From Bog-756 sp963741055 (lineage in GTDB: Bacteria; Actinomycetota; Acidimicrobiia; Acidimicrobiales; RAAP-2): DNA of 64,000 nucleotides. A program made the translations under genes and the position numbers. Positions 27,677 to 36,674 of this stretch are shown one piece after another; the stretch's first letter is position 1; the number at the start of each line of letters is the position of its first letter. The notes beneath the pieces are model-generated. The model worked only from the letters and a program-made list of their open reading frames with translations. It was not told the origin of the DNA and did no database searches. The stretch spans positions 1 to 64,000 of the forward strand of contig CAVUGU010000002.1 of NCBI GenBank assembly GCA_963741055.1. Reading direction: 5' to 3'.

Positions 27677-29425
27677 TCAGACGTCGACCGGGTCCACCTC
27701 GACCCTCAGGCGCTCGGTCGGTCGCGACCGCGATGCCAGGGCGTCGCAGAGCACCCGGTGGTCCGCGGCACGCACCACCCACCGGTCGCTCGTGCCCTCA
27801 GAGACGCTCACCCCGGCGGAACCGGCCAATCCCTCGGCGTAGCTCGGCGCGCCCGGCCCGCGCAGGGTGGCCAGCGCGGAGAAGGGCGGCAGGCCGAGCG
27901 CCTCGCGCAGCGTGCGCTCGGGCGTCGCCACGAGCGACGGGTCGGCGTGAGAGGCCGCGATCAGCACCTCGTGGTGTGGGAGCCGGGTCTGGACGAGCAG
28001 GCGCCCCGGACCGTCGCGACCCCCGACCAGCCGGGCCGCCCTCGCCAGCAGCGCGAGGGTCTGCTCCGCCGCGACGAACCGAGGTGCGAGGAGGTGTTGA
28101 TCGATATCGAGGAACGCCACCAGGTCCGCACGGGTCACCCGGTGGAGGGCCGCCTCGGTCCCGACCACCAACCGGGCGTCCGGGTCGTCGGCGTCGCGCT
28201 CCGAGGTGACTTCGACGGCCACGGTGCCGAGCAGCGCGGCGAGCTCCTCGGTCGCCCGCGAGACGCCCACCCGCACCACCTTCAGCCGCGCCGAGTCACA
28301 CGCCGCGCAGAGCGGTGGCCGCGACGCGCCGCAGCGACTGCACACGAGCGGCCCCTTCGCCTCGGCCTGGCCGACCGCACCTCCGCACACCTCGCAGCGC
28401 GCCAGCGCGCCGCAGTCGGCACACGCGAGGATCCGGACCCGGCCGGTCCGGTTGAGGACGCACACCACCCGGCCGTCCGGCCGAGTCAGCACCGATCGCG
28501 CGGCGATGACCAGGCGTTCCGAGTAGAGCCCGGTGCGCGGGTCGTCGCCCGAGCGGTCCACCACCTCGACCGTCGGCCAGCCGCGTCGCTCGAGCCCGCG
28601 GCGGGTGGTCACCACCGTCGCCTCCTCGTTCATCACGACCGTCGGGCACGCGGAGACGAGAAGAGCCGGCGCCGACTCGCGCCGAGCGCGCTCGAGCACC
28701 ACGTTCGACCGCGGACCAGGTGGGGGCTCGCTGTTCGCGGTAGGACTCGTCGTGCGCATCGAGCACCACGGCGGCGGCGATGCGGCGCAGCGGCGCCCAC
28801 GCCGCGGCTCGGGTCCCGACCGTGACCACGCCTCCGTTCGCCGCGGCCGCCCATCCGTCGGGCAACAGTGCGACCGGTTGGCCTGCCCCGCCGATGCGCG
28901 CCGCGACCTGCTCGGCCCTCCGACGAGAAGGGGCGAGTACGAGGACGTCCTCGGGCCCGATCCGGTGCAGGGTCTCGAGCACGACCAGGTTCGCGTCGAG
29001 CGCGGGCGCCAATCGGAGCACCGCCGGGCCCGGGTGCCGCGAGGGCAGCGTCCACGAGCGCGACCGCGCCGCCGCCGGGCGAGTCGGGTCGCTCGCGGGA
29101 AGCGCCACCGGCCGAAGGGAGCTGCCGCACCACCCGCGGAGGCGACGCGCTCCCGAGGAACACCGAGAGCGGGCCGGCCCACCGCCACGACGCCCACTCG
29201 GCGAGCTCGACCACCTGCGCCCGGCGGTCCGAGGCCGCTCGAGCGTGCGATCGGCTTCGGCTCGACCCCGTCGATCGGGGCGACGTCGACCTCGACCACC
29301 CAGGCGCCGACTCGCCGCCCGTGCAGATCGATCCGAACCCGGCTGCCGACACCGACCGCGTCCGAAAGCGAAGGCGGCACCAGATAGTCGAAGCGGCGGG
29401 TGATCGCCGCGACGTCGGGGACCAC
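27677..29425 (-). CDS. priA: PriA-like primosomal protein N', helicase motifs degenerate, three frame breaks
   Basis: Replication-restart protein (about 582 aa after repair). The N-terminal DNA-binding domain reads RRFDYLVPPSLSDAVGVGSR. Where Walker A should be, the sequence is GPAVLRLAPALDANLVVLE, without GKT or GKS, as in other actinobacterial PriA proteins thought to lack helicase activity. Zinc-ribbon cysteines follow (ILACADCGALARCEVCGG, VCSRCGASRPPLCAACDSAR). The C-terminal domain includes VGTEAALHRV and FLDIDQHLLAPRF. Frame switches near 29235, 29035 and 28712 each behave as one inserted base. GTG 29425 is the likely start. Lies between metK and def. Confidence 0.85.
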   Translation of the reverse strand: MVPDVAAITRRFDYLVPPSLSDAVGVGSRVRIDLHGRRVGAWVVEVDVAPIDGVEPKPIARSSGLGPPGAGGRARRVGVVAVGRPALGVPRERVASAGGAAAPFGRWRFPRATRLARRRRGRARGRCPRGTRARRCSDWRPRSTRTWSCSRPCTGSGPRTSSYSPLLVGGPSRSRRASAGQANRSHCCPTDGRPRRTEAWSRSGPEPRRGRRCAASPPPWCSMRTTSPTANSEPPPGPRSNVVLERARRESAPALLVSACPTVVMNEEATVVTTRRGLERRGWPTVEVVDRSGDDPRTGLYSERLVIAARSVLTRPDGRVVCVLNRTGRVRILACADCGALARCEVCGGAVGQAEAKGPLVCSRCGASRPPLCAACDSARLKVVRVGVSRATEELAALLGTVAVEVTSERDADDPDARLVVGTEAALHRVTRADLVAFLDIDQHLLAPRFVAAEQTLALLARAARLVGGRDGPGRLLVQTRLPHHEVLIAASHADPSLVATPERTLREALGLPPFSALATLRGPGAPSYAEGLAGSAGVSVSEGTSDRWVVRAADHRVLCDALASRSRPTERLRVEVDPVDV

Positions 29426-29493
29426 CCGGACCAGGCGGCCCTTCGGCGCTTCCCGGCCGCCCGCCCCCTCGCCGGTCGGCCGCCGGGGTGAGG

Positions 29494-30690
29494 TCAGAGT
29501 CCGAGCGCCTGCTTCAGCTCGTCGGACCGGGCGGTGTCCTCCCAGGTGAACTCCTTCTCGGCGCGGCCGAAGTGACCGTACGCGGCGGTCTTCCGGTAGA
29601 TCGGGCGCTTCAGGTCGAGATCGCGGACGATGGCCGCGGGCCGGAGGTCGAAGAGCTCGTCGATCGCCGACTCGATGCGGGCCGGATCGCACCGCTCGGT
29701 GCCGAAGGTCTCGACGAGCACGGAGACGGGGCGTGCGACGCCGATCGCGTAGGCCACCTGGACCTCGCAGCGCGTCGCGGCGCCCGCCGCCACCACGTTC
29801 TTCGCCACCCACCTCGCCGCGTACGCCGCGGAGCGGTCGACCTTCGACGGGTCCTTGCCGGAGAAGGCGCCACCGCCGTGTCGGGCCATGCCGCCGTAGG
29901 TGTCGACGATGATCTTGCGCCCGGTCAGACCGGTGTCGGCGTGGGGGCCACCGAGCTCGAAGACGCCGGTCGGGTTGGCGAGCACGCGGAGCCCGCTCGT
30001 GTCGAGCTCCGGCGGGAGCAACGGGTTGATCACGTTGTCCCGGAGATCGGGAAGGAGGAGGGTCTCGAGATCGACTCCCGGGTCGTGCTGGGTCGAGATC
30101 AGGACCGTCTCCAGCGCGATCGGCCGACCGTCCTCGTAGGTGACGCTCACCTGTGTCTTGCCGTCGGGCCGGAGGTAGGGCAGGACCCCCACCCGGCGAA
30201 CCTGCGAGAGCCGTTGTGCGAGCCGGTGTGCCAACCACACCGGCAACGGCATCAGATCGGGGGTTTCGTCGCAGGCGTAGCCGAACATCATTCCCTGGTC
30301 GCCGGCGCCCTGCGCGTTGAGGACGTCCTCTCCGCCGGTTCCCGCGCGCACCTCGAACGCGTTGTCGACGCCCTGTCCGATGTCGGGTGACTGCTCGTCG
30401 ATCGACACGATGACCCCACAGGTGTTCCCGTCGATCCCGTACGCGTCGTCGTCGTAGCCGATGTCGCGGACGGTCTGGCGGACCAGCTTCGGGATGTCCA
30501 CGTAGGTCGTCGTGGTGATCTCTCCCGCGACGAGCACCAGACCGGTGGTGAGCAACGTCTCGCACGCGACGCGGCTCTCGGGGTCGTCGGCGAGCATCGC
30601 GTCGAGGACGGTGTCGGAGATCTGGTCTGCCATCTTGTCGGGATGGCCCTCGGTCACCGATTCCGAGGTGAAGGTGTATCGGGTGCTCAC
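29494..30690 (-). CDS. metK: S-adenosylmethionine synthetase
   Basis: Makes S-adenosylmethionine from methionine and ATP (398 aa). Signatures: TSESVTEGHPDKMADQISD at the N-terminus, GAGDQGMMFGYACDETP (about 122) and GGGAFSGKDPSKVDRSAAY (about 266). The C-terminal HFGRAEKEFTWEDT also matches. ATG 30690 overlaps the coaBC stop by four bases, so the two are coupled. Intact. Confidence 0.98.
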   Translation of the reverse strand: MSTRYTFTSESVTEGHPDKMADQISDTVLDAMLADDPESRVACETLLTTGLVLVAGEITTTTYVDIPKLVRQTVRDIGYDDDAYGIDGNTCGVIVSIDEQSPDIGQGVDNAFEVRAGTGGEDVLNAQGAGDQGMMFGYACDETPDLMPLPVWLAHRLAQRLSQVRRVGVLPYLRPDGKTQVSVTYEDGRPIALETVLISTQHDPGVDLETLLLPDLRDNVINPLLPPELDTSGLRVLANPTGVFELGGPHADTGLTGRKIIVDTYGGMARHGGGAFSGKDPSKVDRSAAYAARWVAKNVVAAGAATRCEVQVAYAIGVARPVSVLVETFGTERCDPARIESAIDELFDLRPAAIVRDLDLKRPIYRKTAAYGHFGRAEKEFTWEDTARSDELKQALGL

Positions 30691-31964
30691 GGTGCTTGCG
30701 CTCCTTCTGCAGGTCGGCGGTCGGCCAACAGGGCGCTCACCCTATCCAAGATGGCGTCGGCGACGACGTCCTTCCCGGCCATCGCCACACGGTTCTCGGT
30801 CCCGTCTGCCCCGAAGATCGTCACCTCGTTGGTGTCGTGGTCGAATCCGACGCCCGGCGCGGAGACGTCGTTGGCGACGATCAGGTCCACCTGCTTGGCT
30901 ACCAGCTTCGCCCGCGCCCGCTCGGCGACCTGCTTGGTCTCCGCGGCGAATCCCACCAGCACCTGCCCGGGTTCCTTCCGGCGGCCGAGCTCGCCGAGGA
31001 TGTCGGGGGTCGCCTCGAGCAGCAGCTCGGGGACGCCGTCGGACTTCGAGAGCTTCGAACCGTGGGGGGCCTTCGGCCGGAAATCGGCGACGGCGGCCGC
31101 CATCACCACCACCTCCGCGGTCGCCGCCCTCGCCAGCACGGTCGCCTCCATCTCCGCGGCGGTCTCGACCCGCTCGACGATCACCCCGGAGAGGACCGGA
31201 CGGCTGGTGGTCGTGACCAGCACCACCTCCGCGCCGCGCCGCGCCGCGGCCTCGGCCACCGCGTGGCCCTGCTTGCCCGAGGAGCGGTTGGTCAGGTAGC
31301 GGACCGGATCGATCGGCTCGCGGGTCCCCCCCGCCGACACGACGACCCGGGTACCCGCGAGGTCGTGCTGCGTGTCCGCCGCGCCGAGGCGTGCGAGCAC
31401 CTGCTCGACGATGACCGAGGGATCGGCGAGGCGCCCGACGCCGAGGTCGCCGCCGGCCAGGCGTCCCGACTCGGGCGGGACGACCGTCACCCCGCGCGAG
31501 GTGAGGACCGAGAGGTTGTGGCGCACCGCGGGGTGCTCCCACATCTCCGTGTGCATGGCCGGACAGATCACGACCGGCGCAGTGGTGGCGAGCAAGGTGG
31601 CGGTGAGGAGGTCGTCGGCGAAGCCACCGGCGTAGCGCGCGAGCAGGTCGGCAGTGGCGGGCGCCACGACCACCAGGTCGGCGCGCGCGGCGAGCTGGGT
31701 GTGGGGCATCGGCGACTGCTCGTCCCAGAGGCTCATCTGCGCGGGTTCCGAGGCGAGCGCATCGAAGGTGACCCGACCGACGAAGCGGGTCGCCGACTCG
31801 GTGAGCACCGGAGCGACGTGCACCCCGGCGTCGACCAGGCGACGGCAGACTTCGACCGCCTTGTAACAAGCGATCCCCGCCGACACACCGAGCACGACCA
31901 CCGGCGCGTCCTCACTGCGGCGAGCGTGCTCCGCGTCGAGTGACGCCGTCCCCTCTTCTCCCAC
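30687..31964 (-). CDS. coaBC: Phosphopantothenoylcysteine decarboxylase / synthetase
   Basis: Bifunctional CoA-biosynthesis flavoprotein (425 aa). The N-terminal CoaC domain shows VLGVSAGIACYKAVEVCRRL, the catalytic HTQLAARADLVVVAPATADL and APVVICPAMHTEMWEHPAVR. The C-terminal CoaB domain shows VVVSAGGTREPIDPVRYLTN, AAAVADFRPK and KDVVADAI. GTG 31964 has GGGAG upstream and matches family length; the longer open frame to 32078 runs into rpoZ. Order mihF-gmk-rpoZ-coaBC-metK is conserved in actinobacteria. Confidence 0.95.
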   Translation of the reverse strand: MGEEGTASLDAEHARRSEDAPVVVLGVSAGIACYKAVEVCRRLVDAGVHVAPVLTESATRFVGRVTFDALASEPAQMSLWDEQSPMPHTQLAARADLVVVAPATADLLARYAGGFADDLLTATLLATTAPVVICPAMHTEMWEHPAVRHNLSVLTSRGVTVVPPESGRLAGGDLGVGRLADPSVIVEQVLARLGAADTQHDLAGTRVVVSAGGTREPIDPVRYLTNRSSGKQGHAVAEAAARRGAEVVLVTTTSRPVLSGVIVERVETAAEMEATVLARAATAEVVVMAAAVADFRPKAPHGSKLSKSDGVPELLLEATPDILGELGRRKEPGQVLVGFAAETKQVAERARAKLVAKQVDLIVANDVSAPGVGFDHDTNEVTIFGADGTENRVAMAGKDVVADAILDRVSALLADRRPAEGAQAP

Positions 31965-32004
31965 GGCGCTCCCGCCGCTCCCCACCGTCCGGCCCGGTTC
32001 GGGC

Positions 32005-32382
32005 CTACTCGGCCTCTTCGGGGACGGCGCCCGCTTCGCCCGCTTCGGCGGGTTGCTCCGCGTCGGCCGCCTCCGCAATCTGCTCGCCTTCGAGGAGCGC
32101 CAGCGCCGCGGCCTCCTCGGCCGCGATCTCCTCGGGATCGGGCCGCGAGAACGTCGCCTTGCCGTCGGCGATCTCTTCGAAGGCGATCGAGAGCGGCTTG
32201 CCCGACGCCGAGGCGACCTGAGGCGGCACCACCACGCCGAGGCCTTCGCCGAGCGAGTTGTAGTAGCTGTTGACTTGCCGCGCCCGCCTCGAGGCGAGAG
32301 CCACCAAGGTGAACTTCGAGTCCACCTTGTCGAGGAGCCCCTCGATCGGCGGGTCCATGAGCGTCGTCGGGTTCTGAGCCAT
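32005..32382 (-). CDS. rpoZ: RNA polymerase omega subunit
   Basis: Small RNA polymerase assembly subunit (125 aa). The core motif is DSKFTLVALASRRARQVNSY, followed by ASGKPLSIAFEEIADGKATF. A Glu/Ala-rich C-terminal tail of about 40 residues follows. ATG 32382 overlaps the gmk stop (TGATG); a GTG one codon upstream is also possible. Confidence 0.95.
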   Translation of the reverse strand: MAQNPTTLMDPPIEGLLDKVDSKFTLVALASRRARQVNSYYNSLGEGLGVVVPPQVASASGKPLSIAFEEIADGKATFSRPDPEEIAAEEAAALALLEGEQIAEAADAEQPAEAGEAGAVPEEAE

Positions 32383-32987
32383 CACGATCCTTCGGCGAGA
32401 TCAGGCGGGTCGCCGTTGCGACCACCACCGTCCGGACGGGCGCCTCTCCGGAAACGACCCACTATACCGGCTACTTCGTCGGTGGCCTGGTCGACGTCGT
32501 GGTTCACCACGACCGCGTGCGCGATCGCCCTTCCGCGGCGAAGCTCCTCGGTACCGGCGTGCAGGCGCTCCGCGATGTGGGACTCGTCGTCTCCGCGGGC
32601 ACGGAGCCGCTCGGCCTGGACCTCGGGCGAGGGCGGCTCGAGCAGGATCAGCGTCGCATCCGGGCGGAGCCGACGCACCTGCTCGGCCCCTTGCAGGTCG
32701 ATCTCGAGGAACAGGTCCCGGCCCGCCGGGGCTTCACCGACCGGGGTGCCGTACAGGTTGCCGAGATACTCCGCCCACTCGAGAAAGCCCCCCGCGTTCG
32801 CCTTCGACTCGAACGCGGCGCGGTCGACGAACACGTAGGCGTCCTCGACCTCGCCGGGTCGTCGCGCACGAGTCGTCCACGAACGGCTCAACCACAGACG
32901 CGGGTCCTTCTCGACCAGTCGCGCGGCCACCGTTCCCTTTCCGGCGCCACCCGGCCCGAAGAGAACGAAGACGGACGAATCGTGCAC
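32382..32987 (-). CDS. gmk: Guanylate kinase
   Basis: Phosphorylates GMP to GDP (201 aa). The P-loop is FGPGGAGKGTVAARL at residues 10-24, with GAGKG in place of the more usual SGAGKGT. The GMP-binding segment is SRSWTTRARRPGEVEDAYVFV. The DLFLEIDLQGAEQVR segment is also typical. Situated between mihF and rpoZ, the usual actinobacterial order. Confidence 0.95.
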   Translation of the reverse strand: MHDSSVFVLFGPGGAGKGTVAARLVEKDPRLWLSRSWTTRARRPGEVEDAYVFVDRAAFESKANAGGFLEWAEYLGNLYGTPVGEAPAGRDLFLEIDLQGAEQVRRLRPDATLILLEPPSPEVQAERLRARGDDESHIAERLHAGTEELRRGRAIAHAVVVNHDVDQATDEVAGIVGRFRRGARPDGGGRNGDPPDLAEGS

Positions 32988-33016
32988 GATGCGCGCCGAA
33001 GCGGGGCGCGCGGTGC

Positions 33017-33334
33017 TCAGCGCGCGGTTTCGCGCAGGAGTGCCTCGCGTTGGTTGCTACCGAGACCCTGCAGACGCCGGCTCTCGCTGATGCCGACGGT
33101 GTCCATCAGGCGACGCGCCTTGACCTTTCCGAGCCCGGGAAGCGACTCGAGGACCGAGAGGACCTTCATCTTCCCGACCGTCTCGTTGGTGTCGGCCATC
33201 GACAGGAGCTCGGACAGATTGATCGAACCCAACTTGAGCTTCTCTTTGACCTCAGCCCGCTCACGGCGGACCTTGGCAGCTTTGGCCAGGGCGGCCTGGC
33301 GCTGTTCGGGCGTGAGTGCAGGCGGTTGCGGCAT
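33017..33334 (-). CDS. mihF: Actinobacterial integration host factor (mIHF)
   Basis: Nucleoid-associated DNA-binding protein (105 aa) of the actinobacteria-specific mIHF family, unrelated to enterobacterial IHF. A helical N-terminus (TPEQRQAALAKAAKVRRERA) is followed by the conserved LLSMADTNETVGKMKVLSVL. The helix-two-turn-helix region is SLPGLGKVKARRLMDTVGIS. ATG 33334 is seven bases after a TATGGT -10 box, so the mRNA is probably leaderless. A strong palindrome overlaps the -35 position. Confidence 0.95.
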   Translation of the reverse strand: MPQPPALTPEQRQAALAKAAKVRRERAEVKEKLKLGSINLSELLSMADTNETVGKMKVLSVLESLPGLGKVKARRLMDTVGISESRRLQGLGSNQREALLRETAR

Positions 33335-33341
33335 GGTCGAG

Positions 33342-33381
33342 ACCATAGCGCCTCGGCGGCCCCTGGTCATTCTGACCAGGG
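33342..33381 (-). promoter_or_regulatory. mihF promoter with a 9-bp palindromic operator
   Basis: The minus-strand -10 TATGGT (33347-33342) ends seven bases before the mihF ATG. A -35-like ATGACC lies 17 bases upstream, inside a perfect palindrome of two 9-bp arms (CCCTGGTCA / TGACCAGGG, 33361-33369 and 33373-33381) with a 3-base spacer. The arms extend by four more pairs past a one-base bulge. Its position over the -35 suggests a repressor operator, perhaps serving pxpA too. It could also be an RNA hairpin in a read-through transcript. Confidence 0.6.
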
Positions 33382-33472
33382 CCGCGATACCCTGGTGCGC
33401 GACGACGAGCAGCGCATCGGCGCCGGTCCCACCCGGAGCGGTCTTCGTGATCGCGCGCACGTCGATCCGCTG

Positions 33473-33478
33473 AATAAT
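33473..33478 (+). promoter_or_regulatory. Candidate leaderless -10 box of pxpA (AATAAT)
   Basis: AATAAT is the most AT-rich hexamer in the mihF-pxpA gap and ends six bases before the pxpA GTG. No clear -35 is visible. Confidence 0.35.
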
Positions 33479-33484
33479 TGGTCG

Positions 33485-34262
33485 GTGCCCGAAATCGACC
33501 TCAACGCGGATCTGGGCGAAGGCGACTCCCTCACTCCGAGTGACGCCGCGGTCCTCGACGCCGTCACGAGCGTGAGCATCGCCTGCGGGTTCCATGCCGG
33601 TGGGCCTTCGGTCATGCGCGAGACGGTGCGCGCGTGCGTGGAGCGAGGTGTGACCGTCGGCGCCCACGTCTCCTATCGCGATCGTGAGGGTTTCGGCCGT
33701 CGAGTCGTCGAGGTCGAACCCGCCCTATTGGTCGAGGACCTGCTCCAGCAGTGCGTCGATTTGGCGGAGATCTCCGCCTCGCTCGGTGCCGAGATCGCCT
33801 ATGTCAAACCCCACGGCGCGCTCTACCACCAGATGGGTTCCGACCCGCTCGTGGCCGCCGCGGTGTGCGAGGCGGCCTCCCGGCAGGCGGTCGGTGTGCT
33901 GGTCACGCAGGGGCGCGGCCAGGTGGTCGACCTGGCACGCCGTGCCGGGCTCCGTGTCGTCCACGAGGGTTTTCCCGACCGCGCGTACCGTTCGGACGGC
34001 ACGCTGGTCGACCGGGGCCTGGCCGGCGCGGTCGTCACCGACGCGGACCAGGTCGGCCGGCGTGCGGTCTCCTTGGTGGGGCGTGGGGGCGTGGAGTCGA
34101 TCACCGGAGAGTGGACACCTGTCCCAGCCGAGACGTTGTGCATCCATGGTGACTCGCCGACCGCCGCGCAAACCGCCCGAGGGGTTCGCGACCGCGTTGA
34201 TCGACGCCGGCGTGACGGTGCGGTCGTTCGTGGATCCGCCGAGCGGCGACGGCACACCGTGA
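33485..34262 (+). CDS. pxpA: 5-oxoprolinase subunit A (LamB/YcsF family), one frame break
   Basis: Subunit of the prokaryotic ATP-dependent 5-oxoprolinase PxpABC, which opens pyroglutamate to glutamate. Family motifs: EIDLNADLGEGDS at the start, SVSIACGFHAGGPSVMRETV, VGAHVSYRDREGFGRR, AYVKPHGALYHQM and CIHGDSPTAAQTA. The frame shifts at the GGGG run near 34179-34184. Dropping one G gives TARGFATALIDAGVTVRSF and a stop at 34260-34262. The stop overlaps the pxpBC start. GTG 33485 is preceded by a likely leaderless -10. Confidence 0.9.
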
Positions 34263-35923
34263 TGCACGTACGCCTGATCCGCTACGGCGATCGAGCGCTG
34301 CTCGTCGAGACACTCGATACGCGCTCCGCTCATCGCGTTGCTCGCGCGATCGAAGAGGCGCGCGACGACGGATCGGCTCCGGCCACGGTCGAGGACGTCG
34401 TGGTCGGCCTCGCATCGGTGGTGGTTCTCTTCGACCCCCACGACGACGGCGACTTCCTCGCGGAGTGGGTGACGACGCTCGCCACGTCGGACGAAAGGGA
34501 CACCGACTCCGATCGGCGAGAAGACGCTCGGACGGACTCGACCCACGTCGAGGTCCCGACGGTCTTCGACGGACCCGATCTCGCGGACGTCGCGCGAGAC
34601 ACCGGGACCACCACCGACTCGATCGTCTCGATGCTCACCGCCACCGATCTCGAGGTCGCCTTCGTCGGGTTCGCACCCGGCTTCCCCTACCTGGTCGGTC
34701 TTCCCGAGGAGCTGGCGGGCATCGCGCGCCACGCCACCCCGCGCGCCGTCGTGCCCGCCGGTTCGGTCGCGGTGGGCGGCGGGTTCGCCTCGGTCTACCC
34801 CACCGCGAGCCCGGGCGGCTGGAGGCTCCTCGGGCACACCTCGACGACCCTCTTCGACCCGGACCGCCCGCCCTACGCGCGCCTTCGCCCGGGCGACACC
34901 GTCCGCTTCACCGTCGGCGACCCGGACACCGTGGCGCCGGCCGCGAACGGTCCGCCACGACAGCCGCTGCAGGCCGGGCCCCGCTTCGCCGAGGTGGTCG
35001 CGCCGGGGCTCTTGAGCCTCGTCCAGGACGGTGGGCGTCGTTCCCTCGGAGGGGCCGGAATCCCGCGGGCAGGTCCCTGTGACCCCGAGGCGATGGGACT
35101 GGTCAACCGGCTGCTCGGCAACCGGTCGGACGCGCCGGCCCTCGAGATCACCGCGGCCGGTCCGGTGCTCCGGCTCTCCTGCGACGCGCACCTGGCGGTC
35201 CTCGCGTCCGGACCGGGCTCGGCGGAGGTCACCGTCGACGGGTTCGCAGTGGCGACCGGCACCGTCGTGCCGGCCCGAGCCGGTCAGGAGGTGTCGGTCG
35301 GGACGATCCGCGAGGTGCTCCGCGCGTACCTCGGGGTCGCCGGGGGTTTCGACACCCCGATGGTGGTCGGTTCGCGTTCTTCGGACCTGCTCTCGGGCCT
35401 CGGACCGGGTCCTCTCCGCGAAGGCGACCGCCTCGCTCTCGGGCCTCCCGTCCGACCTCGCGGTTTGCTCACCCCCGACCCGGCGCCGGCTGAACCGAAC
35501 GGTCCGGTCACTCTCCGCCTCCTGACCGGGCCCCATCCGTTCGGGACAGACCAGCTCGACCAACTGGTGGCGGGCGCCTGGACAGTGGGTGCCGACTCCA
35601 ACCGGGTCGGCCTCCGCCTCGAGCCCGGGTCCCGGCCTCTCGTCCCGCCTCCGCCGCCCGCCTCGGTCGGGATGGTGGCGGGTGCGGTTCAGGTACCGCC
35701 CGACGGTCGGCCGATCGTTCTCATGCCCGACCACGCGACCGTCGGGGGGTATCCGGTCGTCGCTTGCGTGATCGCCGCCGACCTCTCGATGCTCGGCCGC
35801 CTGCGCCCGGGGGACACGGTCCGCTTCGCATGGGTCGACTTCCCCGCGGCCCGCCGCGCGCTGCGTGAGCGTGATCGAACCACCTCGGCGCGGGTGCGCG
35901 GCTGGTTCCCGACCGCCTCCTGA
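34262..35923 (+). CDS. 5-oxoprolinase subunits B and C fused in one protein
   Basis: 553 aa. Residues 1-240 match PxpB/KipI (MHVRLIRYGDRALLVETLDT, FVGFAPGFPYLVGLPEEL, GGWRLLGHTSTTLFDP). Residues about 245-553 match PxpC/KipA (VVAPGLLSLVQDGGRRSLGG, GPCDPEAMGLVNRLLGN, YLGVAGGFDTPMVVGSRSSD, LMPDHATVGGYPVVACVI). B and C are usually separate genes, though fusions are known. With PxpA they form the 5-oxoprolinase. The start is ATG 34262 or GTG 34259 (GTGA overlap with pxpA). The frame is intact through both parts. Confidence 0.92.
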   Translation: MHVRLIRYGDRALLVETLDTRSAHRVARAIEEARDDGSAPATVEDVVVGLASVVVLFDPHDDGDFLAEWVTTLATSDERDTDSDRREDARTDSTHVEVPTVFDGPDLADVARDTGTTTDSIVSMLTATDLEVAFVGFAPGFPYLVGLPEELAGIARHATPRAVVPAGSVAVGGGFASVYPTASPGGWRLLGHTSTTLFDPDRPPYARLRPGDTVRFTVGDPDTVAPAANGPPRQPLQAGPRFAEVVAPGLLSLVQDGGRRSLGGAGIPRAGPCDPEAMGLVNRLLGNRSDAPALEITAAGPVLRLSCDAHLAVLASGPGSAEVTVDGFAVATGTVVPARAGQEVSVGTIREVLRAYLGVAGGFDTPMVVGSRSSDLLSGLGPGPLREGDRLALGPPVRPRGLLTPDPAPAEPNGPVTLRLLTGPHPFGTDQLDQLVAGAWTVGADSNRVGLRLEPGSRPLVPPPPPASVGMVAGAVQVPPDGRPIVLMPDHATVGGYPVVACVIAADLSMLGRLRPGDTVRFAWVDFPAARRALRERDRTTSARVRGWFPTAS

Positions 35924-36020
35924 GCGCGGGCCCCACGAGCCCGTGCCTCGCGACGTGGCACGATGGTGTCGACCTGCTCCGAGCGCGACGGTACGGAGAG
36001 TGCAGCGAGAGGAGTCGAAC

Positions 36021-36629
36021 GTGGGTGACGAGGACGCCGATCCGGCCGGCGCGGACGCCGGTAAGCCGGCCGGCCAGGCGGACGCCAATCCCCGGGACGA
36101 CGGTCAGCAGGCATTCGTGGCCGAGCGGCCCGGCACCGCGTTCCCGGTGACCGCTCCGAGCGACGCCACGCCGCTCGAGGAGCACGAGCCCGAAGGGATC
36201 ATCCCTCCGAGCCCGCTCTGGGCGATGAAGGACCGACGACGGGGGCGGTTGTTCCATCCTTTCGGGCACCCCGAGCGGATCCGCGCCCGCATCGGCTCCG
36301 GCGAGGACGCGGTCTACGTCATCGACGACGGACCGCATCACTGCATGCTCGCCCGCAACGTCGGAGAGGCACCGGACGAATGCGTCTACAGCCTTGTCAT
36401 CCGGATCGAGCTCGCGACGTACCACTCGCTCGTCGCCGGCGCGATCGACGCGCACGCCGCGTTCCTGCGCGGCACCGACGCGGGACTGAGCGGCACCGTC
36501 GAGAACCCGGGCACCGCAAACGTCTTCGACGTCGACTTCTACGAGACCGGTGCCGACATCCCCGAGCGCTACCTCCCGCCCGCACCCTTCATCGAGTTCG
36601 GAGACGAGCTCCCGACCGCCGATCGCTGA
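36021..36629 (+). CDS. Hypothetical protein of unknown family
   Basis: 202 aa, not recognised. GTG 36021 has a good GAGAGGAG site six bases upstream. Residues 1-60 are acidic, Gly/Ala/Pro-rich and probably disordered. The folded part (about 65-200) has HPFGHPERIRARIGSGEDAV, DGPHHCMLARNVGEAPDECV and SLVIRIELATYHSLVAGAID, then NVFDVDFYETGADIPERYLP. There is no signal peptide or membrane segment. His and Cys residues in DDGPHHCML might bind metal (speculative). Same direction as pxpBC, 97 bases downstream; convergent with the hydrolase that follows. Confidence 0.75.
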   Translation: MGDEDADPAGADAGKPAGQADANPRDDGQQAFVAERPGTAFPVTAPSDATPLEEHEPEGIIPPSPLWAMKDRRRGRLFHPFGHPERIRARIGSGEDAVYVIDDGPHHCMLARNVGEAPDECVYSLVIRIELATYHSLVAGAIDAHAAFLRGTDAGLSGTVENPGTANVFDVDFYETGADIPERYLPPAPFIEFGDELPTADR

Positions 36630-36674
36630 GCGCCAGACGCGGCGGGCGGCCGACCCGCCGGGGCGGCGCGTCCC

